This document shows, in pieces, positions 11,881-23,674 of a stretch of 64,000 bases of DNA. Location: assembly GCF_037975245.1 (NCBI RefSeq), contig NC_092563.1:9480001-9544000 (forward strand). The letters run 5' to 3'. Source of the stretch: Apostichopus japonicus (Eukaryota > Echinodermata > Holothuroidea > Aspidochirotida > Stichopodidae). Below the pieces are notes generated by a model, which was given only the letters and a program-made list of their open reading frames with translations, had not been told where the DNA came from and ran no database searches. How positions within the stretch are numbered: the first letter of the stretch is position 1; each line of letters opens with the position of its first letter. Position numbers and translations under genes: made by a program.

Positions 11881-14486
11881 CAACTGAGTCACGCAAGTTT
11901 GATCACAGGTGTGGTGTAGTAGAAGATGTATCCTCCGGACCCACGGTCAATTAGGGGGCATGCAGAGAATGAGATCAGGAATGATTTATTTATAATTTCC
12001 AAAATATACTTAAGGAAAAGTTTGACCTCAAAAAGGGGGTCCAGTGACATAACTGTCCCCGAGGCGACCTGGCTTCTTGATATCCCTGTATAGACATGAT
12101 CCAAATATGAACAAACCACTTCATCATGAGGTTAAACACATTAGAAGTGGAGCAGGTTATGAACTGATCAGAATATGCCTGATTACAGCGGCAAAGATGA
12201 CATTCGTTTACGAACACTCTGTCCCCATACATTCACTGCCTTGCAGTATCTATAGAAAGCGCTGCATAATGGGGACACACATCACAATCATTTGAAATTT
12301 TCGAACAGTATAATGTTATGCAATTCTCGGCACTACGATTGATTTACTTCCGTCTTAAAACTATGTATTCGATTGAGTAGAAGACTATATGTCAGTTGTT
12401 ACGTATGGAATGTTGTCCGAAAACTGTTGTAGCTCGTAAACGGGGAAAGATTAAACTACCAACTTTAACATTGCAGGTTAAGGCGAATGATTTTCTTTTG
12501 ATGCTTGAATAATAGAATATGTTGAGTATCATGTTGTATTTGGAATGTGTGGTTAGTGCTCGACTACCTGTATCATGTCACGAACGAAAATGATCACACT
12601 AATTGTGCCTACATATCGGCCGTACCCATGCCCCTTATTGACAGAATCAGGGGGAGTATAGGCTTACAGAAAACTTGTAACATCTTCATGTAAACTGCAT
12701 CTGTCGTTTACGCTATGTTATGTATACCATTTATGGAGCTGAACAAGAACGCCACCATGTTCTATGACATGAGAAAAACAATGTTCCCAAAATTAACGAT
12801 GCGTGACCATAGTTTCGACATATAGGACACTTCATTGGTGCAATAAAAATAACACCGAGGGTATCCTAGGCTCGAGCTTGTTCGCCATGAATATATAAAC
12901 ATAAAGTCCAAATGGGATCTCTAAAAGGATTGAAATCATATTTGTGGTATTATTGAGGTTTCTATTTGTATGGATAAACTAAGAGACACCTACATCATAA
13001 GTGTGGCAATTCTTAAAACATGCGATCCTATTGTTTTCGTGGGTATAACCGTACGACCGCCATAACATATTTGTCATACTTTATTTGAATTGTTGTTGGC
13101 CTAGAAGTAGACAACTGCTATAGGTTCTGGTCGTATGTCTGTACCATTCGACTTTGAGAAATGACCTTTCAAATAGCAGACCGCTCATCGATCAAAGTGA
13201 CTGGATAATGTAGTCTAGCAAACATATCATTAGATAATCTCCCCACAAGCAACACAAAACTCGACATAAAGCACACTATTTTGTAGCATTAATCATTTTT
13301 TTTAACCCTGCATTACAAATTTGTAATAGTCGAATGATATTGCATGTGGATGTTATCCATGGATTCTCCAGTTTATATAGAGTCGGTGTAAACCAAACAT
13401 TAATATTTTTGAATATTGGAAAAATATTTTAAAATTTGTTAAACCTGAGAAATCTCTTTGAGGAACATTTCTTTATAGAGATGGAATTTTACTTTTGATT
13501 TTCTAGTTTCATTATCTGTCATTTATAGTAACATAAATAGTACTAACCATTATCAACACCACAAAATAGTATCTCTTATAGACTGACTGAGAACGTCACT
13601 TTATTAAATATCATAACAACTTTACAATTCTTTTCCCTTTTCGCGGAATATATATTTTACAGAATAATCATGATCGAGGCTCCTGGAGTGAACTTTAGAT
13701 ACATAACTGAGATCGCTGTTAACTATAGTATATAACACGTTGAACTTCATGAAACACTGCTTATAAAATAGGCTTTTGCGTTCTTTGTGTATATTTGAGT
13801 ATTCAGACACCCATGCATTGCTTTGCTTCCTTTTCTCGTTATGATTAAAAGAAGATCCAATAACTCGAAATACTGTGTATCGATGTATTAATAAAATATT
13901 TTTCTTGATTATACGGATGATCTTTTACGAGATGCCTTGTATCAGTTTTCAATTTACGAAGTGAAGGAACACCTGTCGCCCTGAAATAAATGGTATTTCG
14001 CTCTAATAGAGAACAGGGTCAATATTTATTCCCAGCCAATGGAAATCGCTAAGGAAACGGAGTTGGTTCATCTACCTTAGATGTACTATTATTCTAAGTT
14101 CGAATTTGGGATCCTCTTTCGATTAATCAGCCACCTGTTACAAACATTGTAAAATTGTCCCATGTAATAATTATTGACTGCACTTAACGTTTTGGAATGA
14201 ACTTGAAATGGTCTTAAAAATTCTAAATATTAATTGAAAATATAATTTTATCACAAGAACTCAAATCGCATCATAATGCGCAAAGTTAGAACGCATTAAA
14301 ATAGAAAATGAAAACATGCAAATGCAACCTGCATTCTTCGAAAATGCGGAAGGAGATATACACTAAATAATGTTTTCCTCGTTTTTTAGAAATAATTATA
14401 ATAAAGAAAATGGATGGACGATACAAAACGATTTAGTTTTGTTTAGTTATATGCAAAACACAATGGTATATATTACACATAACCAC
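11881..14486. other. Non-coding spacer
   Basis: No supported gene. The overlapping frames at 11889-12295 on both strands lack recognisable features. Confidence 0.4.
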
Positions 14487-14800
14487 CCGGTACCCATAGA
14501 GAACACGGTTACTATTGTAAATCTTAAACTTTCCTACCAAAGTAAAACAATAGATCGTGCTATAACTCGGTAGTATGTGCTACTAGGATTGCAGTAAGAA
14601 CTGATGATTTGTATAATTCCAACAAATCCAGTTGTTGGGATTTGTTGAGATTACACATATCCCCAGTTCCCTTAGTTTAATTCTAGTAGCACATGCTACC
14701 GATTTATCAGATTTGTCAGCACAATGCTGCAGTATTTACTGTGTAACAAAACTTTACGATTTACAGTATAGTTACTGTAATCTCTGCGTGAATCGGCTGA
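14487..14800. mobile_element. 310-bp foldback MITE family, copy A
   Basis: A near-palindromic element with outer ends reading GAGAACACGGTTACTATTGT and ACAGTATAGTTACTGTAATC, and a centre around AACAAATCCAGTTGTTGGGA. It shares AGTAAGAACTGATGAT and AGCACATGCTACCGATTTAT with copy B (40492-40803), and less complete matches with copy C (55085-55398). No coding capacity is seen. The pattern of about 310 bp dispersed and folded end to end fits a MITE mobilised in trans. Confidence 0.75.
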
Positions 14801-15660
14801 CATAACACACGTCTCCATCTTTTATAACTGATGTGAAGTGTTTCTTCTTCGCTTTTAATCCTCTTCTATTTTATTTTGGTTTTGATATATATATTTGTAA
14901 CATTGAAAAATGACTGTATGATATTAAATACCATATCCTAATAAATTTTCAAATTTTAAACACAGTTAAGAAAAGCAAAAGGTTTGCTATTTAAAATTTG
15001 TCGTTTTCCACGTGATTATTTCTGAAAGGATCATAGTTTTTTGGCGATTTGTGACTCGAATCGTGAAATTAGTAACGATAGGCGTTAATTGACGTTAAAA
15101 TATAATAAGAAGGATGTCTTCATTGGATCAACTGCTTTCTGAGTTTGGATAATACTCTGTATAGTGTTAGCAAACAGAGCCACGATGTTCCAGCTCACCC
15201 AATGTACATGGCTTGATCAGTTTGTACTGTGAGTAAGTGACAACCGTTTATCAGTATAAACTGAAGTGTGTTATAACACTGCAACATTTGTTAGACCTGT
15301 CAGCAGATGCTACTGTGGAAAACTTACTAGCAGACGAATTTACTACTTAACGGCTCTTTCAACTAATGACTGCATGGTTAGGAGACTAAACAACTGTCCC
15401 TATGTTTGACTAGCAAGTATACCCTGTAAAGAGGTTTCAAATTGCAGATTTCATGCGTTTGCAGTCACGTGTCAATCACTTTCTGTTTAAATGAGGTCAC
15501 GTTAGGAGTTATAGTCCTGTCAATCATTATGCATAGGATTGTGTTTTTAGTAGTTTTTGTTTGTAAGTTCTTCTCAGCAGCAACTGGTCATAAATGTTAT
15601 ACATGTTAAGACATTATAACCCACGGCCACGTCAGTTTAACTGATTAACAGGTACTAACC
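14801..15660. other. Non-coding spacer
   Basis: AT-rich sequence; nothing recognisable on either strand. Confidence 0.4.
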
Positions 15661-15670
15661 TGTACTAATT

Positions 15671-16168
15671 TTAACTGATAAAGCGATGAGAATCCAACTT
15701 TAACATCAAGGTGTTTTGAGTGGTTATACCCACCATACGCAGCAAATCAAGTTCTATCAACTTCAAAGTTCGTTTTGCGGATAGATTCCAGTTGCAAAGA
15801 ATATACAAGCGTCTTCGTTGCTTTCTTTTTGGCCTTTGTTGATAAATTTCCCTAGAACCTTCCGTACCTTGAATACCATGCAGACGAATCCTGAGAACGA
15901 TGCAGAGTGTCGCTTCGTAAGTTTCATTACTCAAAACTTTAACGAACAGACATCACAGCATAAAATAAAATCGTCGACATATACCCAGATCGGTTAAAAA
16001 AAATGACAATTTCATAGCGGTAAGTAAGGCTGACCGAGATCCAAACAGGTCATGGCGTGTCATTGTTTTCAAGGAAGCAGCCGTTTTCTTCATTAACGAC
16101 CATGCTTGATTTGTGATCTGGAAGTCGATGGATCCCTCGATATCGATAATGACGCAAATGTCCACCAA
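15671..16168 (-). pseudogene. Decayed VWA-domain-like sequence
   Basis: Read on the - strand, 16168-15953 encodes VDICVIIDIEGSIDFQ followed by an amphipathic stretch, resembling the start of a von Willebrand factor A domain (usually hydrophobic strand, then DxSxS). The second frame (15934-15671) contains RMVGITTQNTLMLKL, which resembles the later GGTxTxxAL turn. The first metal-site serine of DxSxS is replaced by Glu (DIEGS), and a stop plus frame change separates the halves. VWA domains bind ligands extracellularly through a MIDAS metal site. Here the broken frame argues for a pseudogene or an isolated old exon. Similarity was judged by eye only. Confidence 0.35.
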
Positions 16169-16491
16169 AAGACAATTTGATTAAGCAATATTTATATTAG
16201 TGAGGGATTTATTCGGTGATTGGTTTGGAGGTCATCAATGAAGATTGTTGACGGTTCTCAGGTCACTGCTCCTTAGAATGCCAGAATAACTTAAAATCCT
16301 TCATAAATGCATTCGCGTAGATATATGCTAAGATCTTATGTCAAAAAAAAACAAAAAAAGTGAACTTTTCTAACCTGGATCTCGTTCTTTTGAAAGCCGG
16401 TCGGGCCAAATAGGTTTACTGACCCTCCTGATCTTATATATATTAAACAGCAATCTATCTATATAAATGTAGAGAAAATTATATTTATACA

Positions 16492-16788
<297 letters not shown>

Positions 16789-16799
16789 AATAACGGAAA

Positions 16800-17098
16800 A
16801 ACTGTTAAACAACTATGCTGCATTTAGAGAAAGGCTGGATCTCGAGTGAGATACAATAATTGAATTAGGTAAGTGATTGGAAGTAAAACAGCCAATGTTT
16901 GGTTTTTGCAGAGCTTTCGAGCAAAACTAGCTCTTCTTCAGTGCATGATCACCGAAAGTGACAAGGAGTAGCAGGAATTGAAACTGTTTTATAGAGAAGA
17001 TGTCGGCATGGTTGTAAAGGCAAAGCGACTTACTGATTTCTGCTGAATAGAGCAGAAGTTTTAGAAATTCGGATTATTTTAATCCGCGTCGGATTATT
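16800..17098 (-). other. 3' region of the Penelope-like element
   Basis: The sequence between the nuclease stop and the (TA)n tract continues the element on the - strand. It contains a tandemly repeated TCGGATTATTTTAATCCG-type word (17073-17105) just past the stop and the hammerhead-like motif at 16907-16945. The 3' boundary of the element was not located exactly. Confidence 0.5.
16907..16945 (-). ncRNA. Probable minimal hammerhead ribozyme of a Penelope-like element
   Basis: On the - strand the order is UGCA, then core CUGAAGA (complement of 16935-16941), one extra A, stem II GAGC/GCUC with loop UAGUUUU, core GAA, palindromic stem III AGCU, C, then UGCA. This fits a type I hammerhead with a four-base stem I (UGCA/UGCA), predicted cleavage after the C at 16911, and a self-complementary stem III, as reported for dimer-forming hammerheads in Penelope-like retroelements. 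It lies downstream of the element's endonuclease frame, in the expected 3' or pseudo-LTR region. The unpaired A after A9 is a departure and could weaken activity. Confidence 0.55.
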
Positions 17099-17935
17099 TT
17101 AATCCGATTCCGTCGTAATTGTAAAGGAATTGTTTTGGTTTATCTGGGACGGCAAATCGTTTCTGATGTTTAAACCGAATGGTGCCGTGGTCTTTAGGTT
17201 TAGTTCCCAGAAATTTTCTTTCGCTTTCCTAGATTTATCTGTCCAAGAATCGTTCTGGTCAATGGCAATAACACGCAAATTCTCAATTGAATGATTTTGG
17301 AGATTGAAGTGATTTGCAACAGGTTGGTAGATCTTTTTTGTTTTGATCGCCGATCTATGTTGTGTCATTCTCATTCTAAGAGTGTTTTTTGACTCTCCAA
17401 TGTATTGTAAGTTACAAATATTGCAGTAGATGAGGTAAATGACATTTTTGGATAGGCAGTTAATTTTGTGCCGAATTTGGAACGTGCGTTTGGTTTGGTT
17501 GCTCTGAAAGGCCCCGGTCGAATCGACAAGTAAGCACGTTTTGCAATTTTGTGTACAGGGCGATGATCCTGTAGTTTCTGTTTTGCTTTCCCCTAATGGG
17601 GTGTCATCCCGAAAGGATGCCCGAACTAAGATATCCCGTAGGTTGCTGGGTCTTTTATAAGCGATGACAGGTAATTCTGGGAATACTGATTTCAGGCGTT
17701 CGGTTCCTTGAAGTAGGTGAAAATTCTTCTGAATGATATTAGCCAGTGGTGGGAGACCAGGGTGGAATTCAGTAACCAATGGTACCCTTTTGGAACTGGT
17801 TTGACGAGTTTTGTACGTCAATGTTTCGGTACGGGGTTTGCTTTTAGCCTTTTTGATGGCATTTTCAATAGTACCCCGAAAATACTGTCTGTTTAGGAGG
17901 TGTTGTGACAGTTCTTTAGTGCGTGAATCAAAATC

Positions 17936-17938
<3 letters not shown>
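17099..17938 (-). pseudogene. 5'-truncated Penelope-like element: GIY-YIG endonuclease end
   Basis: An open frame of 280 codons on the - strand runs from 17938, where it abuts a (TA)n tract, to a stop at 17099. Numbering residues from the TTG at 17821, the frame contains a Cys cluster (CTQNCKTC, about 89-96), the GIY-YIG core (VIYLIYC about 127-133 and QYIGES about 139-144), the Arg-rich helix RMRMTQHR (about 149-156), a candidate catalytic Glu near 202 and the family-typical ending around FGLN. Penelope-like elements use a reverse transcriptase fused to this nuclease to insert copies. The RT domain is missing, so the copy is dead on arrival, though the remaining frame is intact, suggesting a fairly recent insertion. 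Confidence 0.85.
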
Positions 17939-17939
<1 letters not shown>

Positions 17940-17993
<54 letters not shown>

Positions 17994-17995
17994 TT
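17940..17995. repeat. (TA)n microsatellite at the 5' truncation point of the Penelope-like element
   Basis: A TA tract with one TAAATA interruption. It is immediately followed by TATTTGTGTATCTGCTA (17990-18008), the reverse complement of the piece at about 16561, so the Penelope remnant is bracketed by the same unique word in inverted orientation. Confidence 0.9.
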
Positions 17996-18009
17996 GTGTA
18001 TCTGCTATA

Positions 18010-21000
18010 GCAATCAAAGAGGTACAGTAAGATTTTTTGATGGAATAAAGTGTGTTGTAGAAAAAGAAAAAGAAAACCAAGATAATGGAATATAATACTG
18101 TATTAATGGAATGTGGATAATGGATAATGGAATATAATACTGGGTTAATGATACGAGCGCTCCTAGAAAAAAAAAAAAAAAAAACACCCAAAAAGTTGGA
18201 ATGGAAGGGCGGAGGATATGAAGGTTTTCGGATATCAGACTCTTTGCAGTCTCTGTACCACAAACGAGACAAAATATGGAAAAATAAATGTACCGCGATG
18301 TTTGTTAACCAATGACAAATGTTTCCTGCTAACTCAGCCCAAGCCATTCACCTTTCCAGGAACCACCAAAGCCGATCTGCATTATAGAAAAAAAAAATTA
18401 AAATTAATGTTATTGATTCCCTATTTCGAAGAAATAAATCGTGTTTGCTTTTATGTCAGTAGGTCTCCAAGCATATATATGATATTGATAAGCTAGATGG
18501 AACCGACAAAAAAAAAATGGAAAAGATGATGTGACACCTGCCTCCAGATGGAGATGGTGAGGAGGATTTCTTTGGTGGGTAGAAGATTTCAGTCGACAGA
18601 TTCTTCAAAATCCTGTAGTTGACAGCTGTATTTGTGATATGAGTTAAAAGAGGAGTAATAACTTTAACTTTTCAGCACAATACTAGCATTAACATCAACG
18701 AATAAGTTAAGTTTGCACAGTCTAGACAGACTAAAGAGTTTTGTTCTCCAAATGTTTTTATGTTTTTTTCTTTTGCGGTTGCAGAAATAATTAAACCAGC
18801 AGCATCACTTCAATGTCTTTTATGTTATTTCATGTCAACGTTTCCACTTAAGTGTGACAAATAAACGTCACGATCGTTCAATTTAAATCAAGTAAACGAA
18901 GCAAAACCAATTATAATTGTCAGCCACAAGAATTATCTCCTGATATGGAAATTATGTGGTCCTGTCAGGTTCATAGTTCACCCAGGAAAGAAGTCGCTGC
19001 TTAGTGCAAAGGTAAATAAAACTGAAACTACGAATATCTAATATATGCTGTAAGTGAAGTTGTACATTTTTGCTAAGACCTCTCAAGTGACTCAAAATAT
19101 TGTTGTAAATTATGATTATCATTATGATTATCATTATGATTAGGAGTATAGTTGTACATGATCTCATTCCCTAAATGTAGCCAAAAGTTCTTTATCGTTT
19201 CAACCATTTTTGCCATTATTAATCGTTTCATTAAGTGGAGATATACTTTATTGACCCACAAATTTAATGTAGCGTTTTATCATTTCCTTTGCAGACATGT
19301 GGCGATTATTCTTCATTGCATCATTGCTGTTGCGGTTTCGTTATCCTTTAGTAACATATGATATTTGCCTACAAGTACGGGCACACCATATCTTCGAAAT
19401 TTCAGAGAAAATTGAAGCTGTGAACTCAGGGCCAGATTAAACTTGTGGGACGGGGAGGGAAAGGGGGGTGATGGGGCGGGCTTTACGTGGCCATTTACGT
19501 CTTGGTATTCTGTCAGCGTAACGTAAACAGAAAATAACAGCTATCGTTTCACATTTCACAAACATCACCTCACAATCAGCTTAGGACTTTAAGCTGCCAT
19601 AGTGTTTAGCACTATTGTGTTTCTCCCATATATATATAACGGGCATTGTTTGTATTTCTTTTACAGTATAAATGAATATCGCGTATAATCACACTTAAAC
19701 AATTAACAACTAATCGAATAATCGTTTTGTATATGATAGGGTGTAGCTTCGTTACACCGTCCACCGAATGAAAAATAAATGAAATTATGACAAGCAAACT
19801 AATGACTGCTTTTATTGTTGGCTATCCTTGAACCTACCCTATGGCAATGGCAACATGTTTATGTAACATCCTTTTATCTGTGATTTATTCGTTCATTCGC
19901 GTGCGTGCGTTCGTTATTTCCTTTGTTCGTATGCATTTATTCAAGAAATATGACGATAAGATATAGATTATATAGATATCGAAAACTTAATAAACCAAAC
20001 TCATTTTAGGGTCCCGGTTATTAAACCACTTTAAACAATCCTTTCTTATTCTTTGATACCATATTACGTACGAGAGACTGAATCGTCCATGAATTGTGTT
20101 ACTCTAATTTTGATATTTTGATATTGAATATTAAAATACCGAAAGGGACAAATATATATATGTTTAGTCCACCGTATGATAACATTATTGACCAGTAAGA
20201 TCGCGTCCGTTTTCTTTTCTGTCTCCTCGATTCATGTATGTCCCTTAGTTGTCCCTTGGTTGAACATCATCAAATATTGATCTAGTCTTCTCTCCCAGGT
20301 GTCCATATTTCAAATGCCGCCTACCAACCTCCGATAATTACTTTGTGATGACTACTTCTACATCACTGAACGACTATCATGGCTTGTCGTCAAACTTTAG
20401 GTGCGAAAATAATTCTCCTTCAGCTATTTAGGCTGAATGAGTGTGATATGTCTAAATAAGGGGCATAACCGCAACATTTGTGTTGCTCAGAGGCGGGGGG
20501 AGGTGGGGAGGGGGCTTAGTTGTTTGTCGTCAGGGGAGAGATGAGGTGCTTGCGAGTGAAGTGTGCTTTGATGAAAAAGTGTGCTATATTTTGAAACTTT
20601 TGAAGAATTTTTATCTTATTATTTTATCGCACAAACATGTTATCTATTCATGTATTTACTGTAATGCCTGTTTTGTAAGGTTCTGTTCGTCGTTGGCTGG
20701 ATAGGGGGTGGGGGGGGGGGATATGTCTCCCTTGATTTATGGAATGGAAACTCAGAAGTATACGTGGTTGCACCCCTCTCTTGAGTTAAAAAGAAAGTTT
20801 TCCATCCCGAACATTTTTAATAATAGTTCTGTCGGCCTGTTTGTTTCTTAGCCTGGTAAGGAATTAGTACTTTTCTAAATTTCTTTCTGCTGTTACTCAG
20901 AATACAAACGTACTTTCTTAGCATCAGAAAAAAAGTTCTATATAACTTGGCTTAGGGGAATGGGCGCAAATGCTTTCTGATATCCGTCTTGTATATGTAT

Positions 21001-21660
21001 TTATAAGAGAAGATATGTTCCTAAAATTAAAATCCTCCCGCCTTCCCCCATGCAGTGGCTACGGTCCTGATCAGAATATTATCAATATTGCTTAACGTTT
21101 TCAATTAGCAAAGGATATCTCAAAGACCACAAGATAAACAATAAGGAGAATGACACTGCAATACGGAAAATGTCAAAGTTTGCGTTTTTCTGAGACTATG
21201 AAATTTGATGATACAGAAATGCCACAGAGGGTTCCAAATATATTAGGTTAATACTAAAGGTGATATGGGAGATCCTTGTCTCACAGAGTTTGTCATAAAC
21301 GAGATACGAAACCTGAAGTTTATGAGTTTAACAAGTTATTATGTGAAAATTGGAAACCAATATCGCTTTAGAACAGTCTGTCTCGTCTAGTGTTTATATA
21401 GGAGTATATGTCTGACAACTGTTTATGTAGAGACTACTTTAAGAGACCGATAACCTTTCCGTTAAATGCCGGAATGATACAAAATGATGCCTCAGTAATT
21501 CGGAGAAAGTGAAACGTATATAAAACGGTCAACCATTCACCACCATATGATGCAATTACCCTCAAACGAAAGGTATTGGCTTAAGGTCATCACAATGGAC
21601 AGCATATTTCAAACATAAAATCCTGAAATGAATCTTCTAGGCCGACGGTACAAAATATCT
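18010..21660. other. Non-coding spacer
   Basis: Contains a short direct duplication around GGATAATGGAATATAATACTG (about 18085-18150), an A-tract (18167-18183), a small ATTATGATTATC repeat (19110-19142), and G-tracts near 20494-20516 and 20705-20722. No gene was recognised. Confidence 0.4.
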
Positions 21661-21664
21661 TGCG

Positions 21665-21790
21665 GAATTTAAGAGTTATGGGAGGAAACAATTAAACAAA
21701 TGCAGTCCAATATCTGACAAGTAAGTTCATTTGAACCGGTCTGATCTTTTCACCCCTTATATCTCTGTGTGTGCGTGTGTGTGGGTTTGT
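21665..21790. repeat. Direct repeat, left copy
   Basis: About 105 bp, from TTGCGGAATTTAAG through GGTCTGATCTTTTCACC, matches 28321-28430 in the same orientation with about three-quarters identity, and is followed by a TG-rich run. The right-hand counterpart also adjoins TG-rich sequence. The two copies bracket the 21.8-28.1 kb block. Confidence 0.6.
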
Positions 21791-22110
21791 AAACGGCGTA
21801 TATCGGGGATACACACTGGAAAAATGACCCGTGAACTGGGGCTATCGCGCAGAACGGGGATATCCCCGATTTTATTTTCACTCGGAAAGCACTTTTTAGA
21901 CTTCTTGGAGCACGCCCTCAAATTTTCGTGGCCGTTTGAGCACTATCCTCGGTTGGCCGTCAAAAGGTCTTTTTACGTGTGTTAAGTGTGTAAGTGTCGC
22001 ATATAGTCTATTACCACACACCCGTAAAGCTACGTCCCCGATCGCGAGAGATGATGACCACTTCACGTGTGTCCCCGATTTCATCCAAGTGATTACTTGT
22101 CAGCTACATA
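21790..22110. promoter_or_regulatory. CpG-richer segment, possible promoter or 5' exon region
   Basis: CpG dinucleotides are visibly denser here than in surrounding DNA. The segment holds a perfect 14-bp palindrome CGGGGATATCCCCG (21855-21868) and ends near a donor-like GTAGGT (about 22111). It lies 1.4 kb upstream of the first supported exon of the small gene. A promoter role is inference only. Confidence 0.25.
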
Positions 22111-23557
22111 AGGTAGGTACCACTTGTGATTTTCTTTATTAATGTTTGACAGAAATCCCCCAGCAGTTTAAGGGTTTTGCTCAGTAAGCTTAAGCGCTGC
22201 AAAGTTCCACCGATCGTCAGTGGTTAGGCCCACGATAGGTTAGTAAAAGGTTAGGCTAGTTAACATTGTTCTGTCATAAGGCCTACACACCGGAGGAGCT
22301 AGATGTAGGCTACTTGCAGTTGTATCGTTACTTTGCGCAGTTTATTTAGTATCGTAATTCTTACTACAGCTGCAGTAGACATGCTATAATGTCAAAGCAC
22401 ATGTCTACACGGGCCTAACTAGAAACAACGTTAGGCTACTAGTACTACTGAACATTTAGGCCTAGCCTATCATACTAGGTTAGTACAAGGAGTAGGAGTA
22501 CCTAGGTTATTCTACGTAGGGTACTGCCTTTAACAACAATGACACACTATAGTAGCACTAGTAGTGAGGTCTTCCTTAAGTTATTTGCAAATGGCTGACA
22601 AACTACTGACTGTTAGGGTCACTGTGAGCAGTGTGACAGCTATTTGGAAATTAAAGTGTTAGATGTCACAGTTGTCATGTCATATATTGATTCATCAGCA
22701 GTGGTTGGGCATTTTATACTAAAGAGCTCAAGTGACATGGCCAAAATTGTAGAGATGTGTTGTCACTTTGGCCATAGATACAACTGCTTATACTGTGACT
22801 TCCTCAAAGAATGGTGTCTCTTTGTTTATGATGAATCGTCATTCCTTTCAGTTTACAACTTCAACATTTTTCATTGCTTGAACTTTGAACATGCCCATAA
22901 CTAGGCTATCTTAAGTTAAGAGTTGGCCTGAGAAAAGAGCTGGTGATTTAAGTTTGAGGTTAGTTATTTTCTATCACTGCATAGAGTCCTGTACCTAGTT
23001 ATTAGGATATTTAATCCAATTAGGGAACATAGCCAGTTCATAATTCTCAGTGATATGTGGAACAAATGTTAATACTATGAGGCCCACAAAGTTTGCAGTG
23101 ACCTGTGATAGGCGTCATGACATTGTCTGAAGTAGAGCTAGCAGCAAGCTTGAGTACATGTATTCTGCTATGGACATGCATGGAGTTTATTTCAAAGGCC
23201 TTTATTTTTTATCACAGTTTTACAGCAGAAGTGTCACTGTTGTGGGCAAGTTCTATTAATGTAACGCCATGGAATGGGGTGGGGATGTTGTGAGCAATTT
23301 TGAATTTGGACAAAATAAAAATTTCCTTGTCAAAATTTTAAGGAGCTCGAACCATACGTTGAGAACTGGAAGTAGCGTATAAGTTAGCTCCATTGAATTG
23401 AGTAAAAAGGTCTAACTCTACTGTCATAGAGTAACAAGGGCATGTTTGAAACAAACTCCTGTAGTAACAGTTGTTTGCGCTTCACCTTGAGTGATATTTC
23501 AAATGTCTCATCATGCAAGTTATAACTCTGGAATACATTTTTACATCTTTGTTTCAG
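22111..23557. other. Upstream flank or putative 5' intron of the small gene
   Basis: No domain-bearing frame. An 87-codon frame at 22644-22904 reads as ordinary sequence with no recognised features. If the gene has further 5' exons they should lie here. Confidence 0.3.
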
Positions 23558-23674
23558 TTAATATGATGAGGACCAGGACCAGAAGAAGTGGAGGTCCACT
23601 GGAGGAGGCATTAACATATATTAATGTCAAAGACAAAGAAGCTAGTTTTTGTGTTCTGCAAATAGCACAGAAAG
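23558..23674 (+). CDS. Small gene, exon a
   Basis: Acceptor CTTTGTTTCAG precedes 23558 and donor GTGAAT follows 23674. The exon enters and leaves in phase 1. ATG ATG at 23563 is a plausible start; the codons before it are open, so an upstream coding exon is also possible. Confidence 0.55.

Noticed and set aside
17928-18347. 139-codon frame on the - strand
   Set aside because: It crosses A/T homopolymers and (TA)n and has no recognised domain.
22644-22904. 87-codon frame as an upstream exon of the small gene
   Set aside because: No acceptor or donor that would join it in phase to 23558 was found, and the translation has no recognisable features.
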